Shown here piece after piece: positions 47,838 to 56,285 of a stretch of DNA of 64,000 nt (its first letter is position 1; each line of letters begins with the position of its first letter). The DNA is taken from the NCBI GenBank assembly GCA_021734345.1, contig JAIPJC010000002.1, positions 1 through 64,000 of the forward strand, in the 5' to 3' direction. The translations under genes were made by a program, and so were the position numbers. A model generated the notes under the pieces. The model was not told where the DNA came from and made no database searches. It saw only the letters and a program-made list of their open reading frames with translations. Origin of the DNA: Kiritimatiellales bacterium (GTDB lineage: Bacteria; Verrucomicrobiota; Kiritimatiellia; Kiritimatiellales; Pontiellaceae).

Positions 47838-48992
47838 CTATCTTGAATACTGCGCAGGCTCGCGGTAGGTGGCATCCCAGTTCTTGAAGACCGGTTCGAG
47901 ACCCTTGGCGCGCAGCATGTCGCAGAATTCGGGAATGTTGCGCTCGTCGCTGATCTCGAACTGCTCGGTCGATTCTTCGGTGCCTTCGCTATATCCGCCG
48001 ACGGTGGTTTTGCTCGCGATGCTCATTTTGGAGATGCCGAGTCCGGCCATGCCGTCGCGGACGCGGCCCGGCTCGCGGGTCGAGAGCACCAGCGGGATTT
48101 CCGGCAGGCAGATGCGCAGCGCAAAAATAAACTGCGCCATCATTTTTTCGTCGACCGGATGGTCGGCACTGAAGCCGCCCAGCTGCGGACGGATGCGCGG
48201 GAAGGAAATGGATAAGCCGGCCTGCCAGTAGTTTTTCAGCAAATACTTGGCGTGGCGGTAGACGCAAAGCAGGTCGAAGCACGGATCGGCCAATCCGAGC
48301 AAGGCTCCGATGCCGACGGTGCGCATGCCGCCGCGCAGCGCGCGGTCCGGTGCATCGAGACGTTTGAAAAAGTCGCGCTTGTCGCCCCAGCGGTGCATCT
48401 TTTCGTAGACGACCTGGTCATAGGTTTCCTGGTAGAGCGTCACGCCCGTGCAACCGGCCTCGGCCAGCGTGCGGTATTCGGCTTCCTCCATCGGGAAGAC
48501 TTCGATGTTTACGTTGTGGATATACTCGGCCGCGATGGCGATGCAGTTGCGCAGGTAGGGCACGTCGGCTTCGGGCATGCGCTCGCCGGTCAGCAGCACC
48601 AGCTCTTCGAAATGCATCGCCTTGATGGCTCCCATCTCGCGGCGCAGCCCGGCTTCGTCGAGCACCGCCCGTTTGGCGCGGCGGTCGCCGGCGATGCCGC
48701 AGTAGAGGCAGCCGCCGTTGCAGAAGTTCGACAGGTAGAGCGGGGTATAGAGCGCGATCGTCTGGCCAAAGTGGCGGCGCGTGATCGCCTGCGCCCGTTG
48801 CGCCATGAGTTCGATAAATTCGCCCGCCGCCGGAGAAAGCATCAGCGCCATCTCCCGTTCCCCCGGATTCTCCGAGAGGATCGCCGATTGGATGGCGCGC
48901 GCATCCGAACTTCCAGTCATTGGAAGCCACTGCGTTGGGTCGAGCCAGTCGGGGAGGGGGGCAGGATTCAGGTTGCAGGATGCAGGATTCAT
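47838..48992 (-). CDS. thiH: 2-iminoacetate synthase ThiH (radical SAM)
   Basis: YLSNFCNGGCLYCGIAGDRR radical-SAM Cys motif; downstream of thiSG. Confidence 0.92.
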   Translation of the reverse strand: MNPASCNLNPAPLPDWLDPTQWLPMTGSSDARAIQSAILSENPGEREMALMLSPAAGEFIELMAQRAQAITRRHFGQTIALYTPLYLSNFCNGGCLYCGIAGDRRAKRAVLDEAGLRREMGAIKAMHFEELVLLTGERMPEADVPYLRNCIAIAAEYIHNVNIEVFPMEEAEYRTLAEAGCTGVTLYQETYDQVVYEKMHRWGDKRDFFKRLDAPDRALRGGMRTVGIGALLGLADPCFDLLCVYRHAKYLLKNYWQAGLSISFPRIRPQLGGFSADHPVDEKMMAQFIFALRICLPEIPLVLSTREPGRVRDGMAGLGISKMSIASKTTVGGYSEGTEESTEQFEISDERNIPEFCDMLRAKGLEPVFKNWDATYREPAQYSR

Positions 48993-49366
48993 GATTTTGA
49001 GGTGAGGTGTTGTTTTTCTACGGCTTGGATGAAGTGGTTGAGTTTTCGTCCCAATGTCATGGTTTGTTCAACGAACGGGTCAGTCGATGAACTGAGATCT
49101 GGGTGGCAGTCTTGAATGTATTTCAACCATTCGAGGGTTTCGTCGCAGGACGAATGTGCATAAATCAGGAACTTTACAAAATCAGCCTTGTACCTTCTTC
49201 GTCCATATCCTTCGACGATATTGGCTGAAATGGATTTAGAAGCCCGTCTTAGCTGGCTTCCGATTTCATAGGTTTCATGCTTTGGCAGTTGCAGGGTGAG
49301 TTTATGGATGCTTACTCCAAGCTCATGGGCAAGCTTGTAAACATCAAGATCGGCATATGAACTCAT
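48989..49366 (-). CDS. Four-helix-bundle protein (23S rRNA intervening-sequence / S23 family)
   Basis: YADLDVYKLAHELGVSIHKLT...GSQLRRASKSISANIVEGYGRRRYKADFVKFLIYAHSSCDETLEWL. Confidence 0.92.
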   Translation of the reverse strand: MSSYADLDVYKLAHELGVSIHKLTLQLPKHETYEIGSQLRRASKSISANIVEGYGRRRYKADFVKFLIYAHSSCDETLEWLKYIQDCHPDLSSSTDPFVEQTMTLGRKLNHFIQAVEKQHLTSKS

Positions 49367-49400
49367 GGTCTCCTCCTCTCCAAGCATCTTGCAACCTGCA

Positions 49401-50186
49401 TCATGAATCGCCATTCGACAGAAACGAAGTGAGTGGCGAACTGGCTACCGCGACTTCGCTGGTGGGCATGAGGCCGGCGAGGCGGGCGGCGCGGCCGGCT
49501 TCGACGCCGGTCTTGAAAGCGGCGGCCATGGCGGCGGGGTGGGCGGCGGCGGCGATGGCGCTGTTGACCAGTACGGCGTCGCAACCCATCTCCATCGCGC
49601 AGGCGGCTTCGGACGGTGCGCGCAGGCCGGCGTCGACGATGACGGGAACGTTGGCGTCGCGGATGATGATCTTGATCATCCCGGCGGTGGAGAGCCCCTT
49701 GCCGGTGCCGATGGCCGCGCCGAGCGGCATGACCGCCGCGCAGCCAACGTCTTCGAGCCGTTTCGCCAGCACCGGGTCGGCCGGAATGTAGGGCAGCACG
49801 ATGAAGCCTTGCTTAACGAGCTCGATGGCGGCTTCGTAGGTTTCGATGGCGTCGGGCAGGAGGTGGTGCGGGTTCGGGTGGATTTCGAGTTTCACGATCG
49901 GACTCTTGCTCAGTTCGCGACCGAGCATGGCGGCGCGGATGGCCTCCTTGGCATTCATCGCCCCCGAGGTGTTGGGCATAAGCCGCACGTTCTTGAGCTC
50001 GGCGAGCGGGCCATATAGATCATCCTCGGCCTGGTCGCGGTTGAAGCGTCGCAACGCCACGGTTACCAGCTCGGTACCCGAAGCCTTGACGGACTCGATC
50101 ATCGCCTTGGTGCTTGAAAATTTTCCGGTTCCCAGAAACAGGCGTGAACCAAACTCCTGTCCGCCGATTTGTAAAATATCCGACAT
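49401..50186 (-). CDS. thiG: Thiazole synthase ThiG
   Basis: [70 protein letters not shown]. Confidence 0.95.
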   Translation of the reverse strand: MSDILQIGGQEFGSRLFLGTGKFSSTKAMIESVKASGTELVTVALRRFNRDQAEDDLYGPLAELKNVRLMPNTSGAMNAKEAIRAAMLGRELSKSPIVKLEIHPNPHHLLPDAIETYEAAIELVKQGFIVLPYIPADPVLAKRLEDVGCAAVMPLGAAIGTGKGLSTAGMIKIIIRDANVPVIVDAGLRAPSEAACAMEMGCDAVLVNSAIAAAAHPAAMAAAFKTGVEAGRAARLAGLMPTSEVAVASSPLTSFLSNGDS

Positions 50187-50187
50187 G

Positions 50188-50388
50188 CTATCCGCCTCCC
50201 ACGAAGACGAGCATTTCGACTTCGTCGTTTTCATTCAGTGTAGTGGTTTTCCAGTCATTGGACGGTACCACGTTGCCGTTGACCATCAGCGCGGTATGCG
50301 CCTGGTTTGCGCCGAGTTCGCCAAGCAGGGCTTCGACCGTTCCCGCGCCGCGGTGCTCGTGTGTTTCGCCATTCACCGTTAATCTCAT
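50188..50388 (-). CDS. thiS: Sulfur carrier protein ThiS
   Basis: 66 aa ending [10 protein letters not shown]; directly upstream of thiG. Confidence 0.92.
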   Translation of the reverse strand: MRLTVNGETHEHRGAGTVEALLGELGANQAHTALMVNGNVVPSNDWKTTTLNENDEVEMLVFVGGG

Positions 50389-50401
50389 GGTCGTTCTCCA
50401 A

Positions 50402-50434
50402 CAAAAAAAGCGCTCCGAACCTTCGGAGCGCTTG
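50402..50434 (-). terminator. Intrinsic terminator between TPP riboswitch and thiS
   Basis: Minus-strand AGCGCTCCGAA-gg-TTCGGAGCGCT followed by T-tract. Confidence 0.85.
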
Positions 50435-50447
50435 AAACCAATTCAAA

Positions 50448-50531
50448 CTCTCCCTTGCGCCGGCATGATCCGGATCAGGTTCAACGGGTATGATCTCAGC
50501 ACGTTCCATACATTGGATCGGCACCCCGGGT
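50448..50531 (-). ncRNA. TPP riboswitch (THI element)
   Basis: Minus strand: ACCCGGGGTGCC...CTGAGATCATACCCGTTGAACCTGATCCGGATCATGCCGGCGCAAGGGAGA. Confidence 0.95.
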
Positions 50532-50667
50532 TACTGGGTTCAGAGGTTGCCAGCGCAGGGGGTTGAAGTAAAGCGGGAAGCCGCGAAAAGACCGGCTCCA
50601 AAAAATGCTTTTTTGTTATTGCGGCGGAAGGGCGTTTTGCTATGGTGCGTCCTCGTTTTTACCACGC

Positions 50668-50743
50668 GACCCCATCGTCTAGTGGCCTAGGACTCCAGGT
50701 TTTCATCCTGGCAACACGGGTTCGAGTCCCGTTGGGGTCGCCA
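50668..50743 (+). tRNA. tRNA-Glu (anticodon TTC), copy 1
   Basis: GACCCCA/TGGGGTC acceptor stem, CCAGG-TTTTCAT-CCTGG anticodon arm, GTTCGAGTC T-arm, encoded CCA. Confidence 0.95.
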
Positions 50744-50769
50744 TTTTTTTGTGTCGGTAAAACGCCTAT

Positions 50770-50845
50770 GACCCCATCGTCTAGTGGCCTAGGACTCCAG
50801 GTTTTCATCCTGGCAACACGGGTTCGAGTCCCGTTGGGGTCGCCA
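50770..50845 (+). tRNA. tRNA-Glu (anticodon TTC), copy 2
   Basis: Identical 76-nt sequence to copy 1. Confidence 0.95.
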
Positions 50846-50862
50846 CTTCTCCAAGCAACGAC

Positions 50863-52452
50863 TTATCCGCAGGTGATGCCTTCCCACAAGATCCACGGGC
50901 CGCCGCAACCGGCTTCGACGCCTTCCTTGTGGTATTTTCCGCAGCCGCCCCATTTGTTGTGCGGTTCGCCCTGGTCGGGCGTGCCGTCGGCCTCGATGGT
51001 GCTCTTGGCGATGATGGAGTTCAATAGGCGCGGCACCGGGTCGGAGAGTTCGACGTGTCCGCCTTGCGGGCCGAGAAAGAGCTTGCCGGTGCGCTTGCCG
51101 TCCTTCACCTCTTCGAGATATTCCGTTCCGGCGGTCAGTCCCATGCCTTTTGGATCCTCCATGCCGCCGTGCGCGTGCTCGGCGATGTAGCCATTGCCGC
51201 AGAGCGCGGCCAGCTCGTCGAGGGTTTTGTCGCCGGCGGTAAAGTAGGTGTTGGTCTGGCGCGGCATGAGCGGGCGTTTCCAGCTTTCGCGCTTGCCGTT
51301 GGACTGGCGCGGCGCGGGGCCGTTGATGTCGCCGACGAGCGAGGAAATCAGATCGTTCATGGGCGAGGAGAGTATGCCTTGGTCGAGGATGGTCTGCGGC
51401 CGGGCAATGAAGCCTTCGTCGTCGAAGAAGTGCGTGCCATTCACGCCCCACGGGGTGTGGCCCATCGCAAAGACGCCCGCGTTGTTGATGATCGTCGCCT
51501 GCTGGTTGCCGACGAGTGTTCCCTTTTTACGAAGTCCCGGCGCGCAGCTGCGGCCCAGCCGGCAGGTATCGCCTTCCTGGGTGTGGCCGAACGCTTCGTG
51601 GGCGATGACGCCGGTCACGTCGGGGCCGGTGATGATCCGGTAGCGGCCGGGCTGGATGTGCGGCGCGTTTTCAAGTTTGATGGCGGTTTCGATGAGGTCG
51701 GCAATCACGGCATCGTCGATAGAGTTGGCCGCTTCGGCCCCGGCCATGCCGCCGATAATGTTGCGGATGGTTTTGCCCTTCGGCGTGACGGCGTAGAGGT
51801 AGTACAGGCTGGAGAAGAGGGATTGCGACATCATGCGCGTCCGGTCCACAAACAGGCGGCTCTTGACTTTGCGGCGGATCATGGTTCCGGCCGATGCGAG
51901 CTGGTCGCCGCCAGCCTTTTCAATCGCCTCTTTCAAATCGCGCGAGCGTTGCGTGGTTTCGGCCTTGCTTCGCGATTCCGAAAGCGACGGATCGTAGGCG
52001 CTGCCAAAGTGCACCGGCGTTTCCGGCGTTGGCAGTGCGCCGTTGCCGGCGGCCAGAATCTGTGCGCGCACCGGTTCGGCGAAGGCATCCAACGGCTCGT
52101 CGCTCCATCCCAGTGGCGTATAGACCGCCGGTGCCGGGTGCCGGTCGAGGTAGGCGAGGGCTTCCTGCCGCAGCGTTTCCGCTTCGTTCAGCAACTGGGC
52201 TTCGTCGAAGAAGTTGGTGGCATATTCAAAATTGCGGTGGCCCGCCAGAATACGCAGCACCAGCCCGCGGTCGACGGTCATGCTGCTGGCTTCGGTGCGG
52301 CTGACGTTGCTTTGAAACTGGTCGAGATCTTCCAACGCGGCAAAGGCGTAGAGACGGTCTTCCGCTCCGGCTTCCATCGCGGCCACCAGTTTTTTCAGCA
52401 GCGGGAAAAAGGAACGGAGTTCGTCTTTCAAGGGATAGGGTATCGTGTTCAT
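50863..52452 (-). CDS. TldD/PmbA-family metalloprotease (TldD-like)
   Basis: ITGPDVTGVIAHEAFGHTQEGD (HExxxH) and TldD-like C-terminus. Confidence 0.88.
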   Translation of the reverse strand: MNTIPYPLKDELRSFFPLLKKLVAAMEAGAEDRLYAFAALEDLDQFQSNVSRTEASSMTVDRGLVLRILAGHRNFEYATNFFDEAQLLNEAETLRQEALAYLDRHPAPAVYTPLGWSDEPLDAFAEPVRAQILAAGNGALPTPETPVHFGSAYDPSLSESRSKAETTQRSRDLKEAIEKAGGDQLASAGTMIRRKVKSRLFVDRTRMMSQSLFSSLYYLYAVTPKGKTIRNIIGGMAGAEAANSIDDAVIADLIETAIKLENAPHIQPGRYRIITGPDVTGVIAHEAFGHTQEGDTCRLGRSCAPGLRKKGTLVGNQQATIINNAGVFAMGHTPWGVNGTHFFDDEGFIARPQTILDQGILSSPMNDLISSLVGDINGPAPRQSNGKRESWKRPLMPRQTNTYFTAGDKTLDELAALCGNGYIAEHAHGGMEDPKGMGLTAGTEYLEEVKDGKRTGKLFLGPQGGHVELSDPVPRLLNSIIAKSTIEADGTPDQGEPHNKWGGCGKYHKEGVEAGCGGPWILWEGITCG

Positions 52453-53831
52453 GCGCAGTCTCCTTTGGTTTGGCCGGCAATGCTGACGCCGCGCGTGATG
52501 AATAGGGCGTCGGGGCCGCGGTAGCCCAGCGCCGCCGCGTAGCTGTTTGCGGGCGAGCTGACGGTTCCGGTCGTCGATGAAAACCGGCATCCGGTAAAGT
52601 TTTCCTTCAGGTTGCCGGAAACAACGCCGCCCTTGACCAGGGTAACGCGGCCATCCGCTGCAACATGGCGGCCCAGTTTGATTTCCGAACTCCACGTCAG
52701 TTTTTGGGAATCGATCAGCAGCGATGAAAATTTGATCACCTCGATATAGTCCGAGCCCTTGAGCGACTCCGCCGTCAGCGTTCCGGTTGCCACCACCAGG
52801 TTTCCACCCAGTCCGTTCGGTTCGAGCCCCAGGTATTGGCCGAAGCGGTTTCCAATAATGCGATCAACCACCCGGTTGTTTTCAACCAGTGCACCGGAGC
52901 GTGCGGGCAATCCGTCAATGGCATACGCGCTGGAGAGCGCCATGCAGGGCAGGGTCGGATCGAGCCGTAGCTGGAGCGGATCGCCATCGCCGCCGCCGAA
53001 TGCATCGCCCGGTTTCAGGAACGGGAGCTTGAGATATTCGTTCATGCAGTTGAGTTGCTTCACCACGGCGTCCAGCATTTGGGAGAGCGCCTCCTTGTCG
53101 ATCAGAATGGATGCCGCGTCCGAGGTATCGGGTTCTTCGCTGTCACCCAGCACCGACACCTGCAGCGCGCAGCGTTCGACAAAGCCCTTCACATCCAGAT
53201 CCGCGACGGATACCGACGTATCGTGCTCATGCACTTCCTTGTCGTTTTCGCCACCGGCGCGTTCCATCGCTGCCTCCAGATAGACGTCGCTCTGTTCGAC
53301 GTCGTAGGCAAGCCCTTCGGAATTGATGAGCGTGCTGATGCTGTAGTTGAGGAAAAGCTCGGCCGAGTTCAACCTGCAACCTTCCGTGGCGGCGAAGGCC
53401 TCGGTGAATTGCCGCTCGATCGATTCGATCACGGCGGCCGGATTATCGCGTATCTCCGGATCGCATGTTTCCACCGGTGCGGGCGGCGTGGCCGGCGGAC
53501 CGGCCAGCTTCCATGTCTGGTTCTTGCTGCAACGCGATAGCTCGATCGCTTCCGCCAACTGCGCGTCGACCGGTCGGAACGGCACTAGATCGATGGACGC
53601 CGTGCCCACGCTATTGGCGTCCGCCATCGGGCAGTAGACCGACAACTGATAGGCGTCGCCATTTACCCGGCGGCTCTGGTGGCACGTCAGCGATGCGCCA
53701 TCGGGTGCGGCATACAAGCGCTGGTGGCTCCGCGAAGCCGTCGCCTTCAGGCTCCATCCCTGCAATGTCCCCGCTCCGGCCAGGGCCGCGAGTTGCCGGG
53801 TGACTTCCGATATGAAATTGCTCTGATCCAT
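52449..53831 (-). CDS. TldD/PmbA-family partner protein (PmbA-like)
   Basis: Paired by 4-nt overlap with the TldD-like gene; VERCALQVSVLGDSEEPDTS... and C-terminal LGRHVAADGRVTLVKGGVVSGNLKENF. Confidence 0.8.
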   Translation of the reverse strand: MDQSNFISEVTRQLAALAGAGTLQGWSLKATASRSHQRLYAAPDGASLTCHQSRRVNGDAYQLSVYCPMADANSVGTASIDLVPFRPVDAQLAEAIELSRCSKNQTWKLAGPPATPPAPVETCDPEIRDNPAAVIESIERQFTEAFAATEGCRLNSAELFLNYSISTLINSEGLAYDVEQSDVYLEAAMERAGGENDKEVHEHDTSVSVADLDVKGFVERCALQVSVLGDSEEPDTSDAASILIDKEALSQMLDAVVKQLNCMNEYLKLPFLKPGDAFGGGDGDPLQLRLDPTLPCMALSSAYAIDGLPARSGALVENNRVVDRIIGNRFGQYLGLEPNGLGGNLVVATGTLTAESLKGSDYIEVIKFSSLLIDSQKLTWSSEIKLGRHVAADGRVTLVKGGVVSGNLKENFTGCRFSSTTGTVSSPANSYAAALGYRGPDALFITRGVSIAGQTKGDCA

Positions 53832-54025
53832 GGGGTCTCCTAAAAAGTTGCCGCACGATGCCCGTCCCGGAATCCGTTGTCCAAGAAAAATGGGAGCCGA
53901 GTTTCGGCGATGTATCGGGAAAGTTTGACAGAATGGTTTGGGACAGAATAATTGCCCGCATTGAATGGGAATTATTCTGTCCATCATGGTTTTGTTAAAA
54001 TCAATCTGGGGAAAGGTGCCGAAAC

Positions 54026-54679
54026 ATGGCGTGTAGACACATTGTTTGGGATTGGAACGGGACGCTGTGGGACGACACCTGGCTGTGCGTCGAGATCAAC
54101 AACCACATGCTGCAACGGCGCGGGTTGGCAGGAATCACGCCGGAGATCTATCGCGACCGGCTCTGCTTTCCGGTGACGGACTACTACAGCCAAATCGGCT
54201 TTGATTACGAAAAGGATCCCTACAAAACCCTGGCCGAGGAGTTCATCGAAGAATACGAGCGCCGCCGCTTCGAATGCGCCCTGCAGCCCGGTGCCCGGGA
54301 ACTGATCCAATCGCTGCAGGACCGGAAAATCCCCCAGGCGGTCCTCTCGGCCTATCAGCACGACACCCTTTTGCAGGCCGTCGACCATTTCGGCCTGACG
54401 GACTTCTTCGCGGACATCATCGGCCTCGACGACATCTACGCCGCCGGCAAGGTCGAGAACGGCAGGAAATACATCGCCGGCCTCGATCTCGCCCCCGAAA
54501 ATGTCCTGTTCATTGGCGACACCATCCACGACTTCGACGTGGCGCAGGCCATGGGCGTCGACTGCGTGCTCGTCGCCAACGGCCACAACAGCCGCTCGCG
54601 GCTGGAAGAATGCGGCGTACCCGTCTTCGATTCGATCGACGAAATGAAGAAATTCGTGGTTGCGCCTTCGGGCGGTTGA
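54026..54679 (+). CDS. HAD-family hydrolase (phosphoglycolate phosphatase-like)
   Basis: HIVWDWNGTLWDDTWL; VLSAYQHDTLL; VLFIGDTIHDFDVAQAMGVDCVLVANGHNS. Confidence 0.9.
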   Translation: MACRHIVWDWNGTLWDDTWLCVEINNHMLQRRGLAGITPEIYRDRLCFPVTDYYSQIGFDYEKDPYKTLAEEFIEEYERRRFECALQPGARELIQSLQDRKIPQAVLSAYQHDTLLQAVDHFGLTDFFADIIGLDDIYAAGKVENGRKYIAGLDLAPENVLFIGDTIHDFDVAQAMGVDCVLVANGHNSRSRLEECGVPVFDSIDEMKKFVVAPSGG

Positions 54680-54839
54680 GGGGGCGACCGCCATGTCGTC
54701 CCAAGGCCGGGACAGGGCCCGGCCCGCCATCGCCGCAACCCCGCCTCTTCCGACTGAAATGCTTTGTCCATCCGTTGTTAAACGGCTAAAGTCTCGAACC
54801 AATATAGGTTTTGCGAAGTTCTTGGGGATCAGGGTGTTT

Positions 54840-55241
54840 ATGAAGTTTTCGGAAGTAGCGGAAAATGTGAAGCAATTGGCGGATAATCCTCCGCCGAAGG
54901 ACGAGTTTATCTTTGAACTGCTGCTGGCGTATGGCTCGCCGAAGGCGACGATTTCACGGCTAAAGGCCGGTCAGCTGAATCTTGCGAAAACGCCGTGCGA
55001 CGTTCTGCTAAAAAAGAAGGTGTGGTTCCGACCGGTCAACGTACCGCAGGCGTCTCGCTTGCTTAATGTACCGCAGGCGTCCCGCCTGCCCGGTGGAACG
55101 GAAAGCCCGCAGAATGCGGGCGGTACGGAACCCGTAATTGAAGAAGCCATCGAGCTGATCATTTCCGGCGAAATTCTAAACTATCAGTATGATGCTGAGA
55201 CGAAGCTCATCAAAAGGAAAATGAAGAGGATAAGTACATGA
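54840..55241 (+). CDS. Small protein resembling an N-terminal specificity/HTH-like segment of type II restriction-methylase proteins; carries in-frame palindromic repeat
   Basis: DEFIFELLLAYGSPKATISRLKAGQLNLAK followed by NVPQASRLLNVPQASRLPGGTESPQNAGGTE encoded by repeats. Confidence 0.5.
   Translation: MKFSEVAENVKQLADNPPPKDEFIFELLLAYGSPKATISRLKAGQLNLAKTPCDVLLKKKVWFRPVNVPQASRLLNVPQASRLPGGTESPQNAGGTEPVIEEAIELIISGEILNYQYDAETKLIKRKMKRIST
55041..55126. repeat. REP-like palindromic repeat inserted in frame in a CDS
   Basis: GTACCGCAGGCGTCTCGCTTGC TTAAT GTACCGCAGGCGTCCCGCCTGC ... GCCCGC-agaat-GCGGGC GGTAC. Confidence 0.85.
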
Positions 55242-55852
55242 GCCAGATTCGTGAGCAATTGGGAAAAATCAATGCTGTGCTGACTTCCATCTGTGATTGG
55301 GATGAGTTCTTTGAGAATCAGAGAGATGAGCTGCTATTTTCTCAAGAAGTAATTGATGAGTACGAGGAAGAAGAGTTGCTTCCAGAAGAAATTGACATGG
55401 ACTTCCCCGGTGAAGTAGACCGCACAACGATTGAGACCAAAGAGTTGCAGGAACTATATGATGATATCCTGTCCATCGATTGCTCCAACCCAAGTTGCAT
55501 CAAAACAAAGCTGAGGCGTTACTATATTGTTGAAATCTCCGGCTCCACACGCGATTTCTTTCCGGAAGAATCTATAGATATCCATCATACTGTGGCTCCG
55601 GGAGTAAGCATGGGGGTGGTCAGCAACTCAATCATCGTTGGCCTTGCCGCTACAAAACTTGGTGAATATGACAGTGATTACTGGGGCACCATCTCTCAAT
55701 ACTATGCTGTAGAGATCATCTATGACAGCGAGGAGCGCATTCTCCCTAGGGATGAAGAACAAAAAATTCTGTTCGCCATGGCCATGATCTGGGAGGCGTG
55801 GCGGGATGCGGTTCAATCGGCAACGGTGGGGAACTTGAAAACCGGGAATTGA
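55238..55852 (+). CDS. Hypothetical protein, overlapping partner of 54840 CDS
   Basis: ATGA overlap with upstream CDS; 204-aa ORF, no family recognised. Confidence 0.65.
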   Translation: MSQIREQLGKINAVLTSICDWDEFFENQRDELLFSQEVIDEYEEEELLPEEIDMDFPGEVDRTTIETKELQELYDDILSIDCSNPSCIKTKLRRYYIVEISGSTRDFFPEESIDIHHTVAPGVSMGVVSNSIIVGLAATKLGEYDSDYWGTISQYYAVEIIYDSEERILPRDEEQKILFAMAMIWEAWRDAVQSATVGNLKTGN

Positions 55853-55883
55853 CAGATTTATACATTTGGCTATATTGCCAAAT
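55848..55883 (+). promoter_or_regulatory. Sigma-70 promoter with ArsR-type operator over the -10
   Basis: TTGACA-N17-TATATT; ATTTGGC-tatatt-GCCAAAT dyad centred on the -10. Confidence 0.75.
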
Positions 55884-55902
55884 ATAAATTGGAGGGCAGG
55901 CG

Positions 55903-56223
55903 ATGACGGGCAAGGAAAAAGTCCAATACGAGGCAAAGGCGCGGATCCTGAAGGCGCTGGCGCATCCGGTGCGGCTATGGATGGCGGAGCAGCTGGCCGG
56001 CGGCGAGCGGTGCGTGTGCGAGTTTGTGGACGTGCTGGATCTGGACTTCTCGACGGTCTCGAAGCATCTTTCCGTGCTCAAGCAGGCCGGGATTGTGGCG
56101 GACGACAAGCGCGGCAAGCAGGTGTTCTACAGTCTGCGGGTGCCGTGCATCCTCAATTTCATGCATTGCGTTGAAGAGGTGATCCAAAACAATTCGGCTC
56201 GGCAGGCGGAATTAGCAAAATAA
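55903..56223 (+). CDS. ArsR-family transcriptional regulator
   Basis: LKALAHPVRLWMAEQLAGGERCVCEFVDVLDLDFSTVSKHLSVLKQAGIV (CVC metal-binding type). Confidence 0.93.
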   Translation: MTGKEKVQYEAKARILKALAHPVRLWMAEQLAGGERCVCEFVDVLDLDFSTVSKHLSVLKQAGIVADDKRGKQVFYSLRVPCILNFMHCVEEVIQNNSARQAELAK

Positions 56224-56285
56224 AATTTGAACGTTGTTTGGCCATTATGTCAAATGACCATGCATAAGTGCTGAAAGGAGAACCC

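Noticed and set aside
51055-52524. 489-aa plus-strand ORF opposite the TldD-like gene
   Set aside because: Antisense shadow of a conserved metalloprotease
50863-53831. TldD/PmbA pair as part of a modified-peptide (microcin/TOMM) cluster
   Set aside because: No precursor peptide, cyclodehydratase or dedicated exporter seen nearby; ordinary TldD/PmbA pair is the simpler reading
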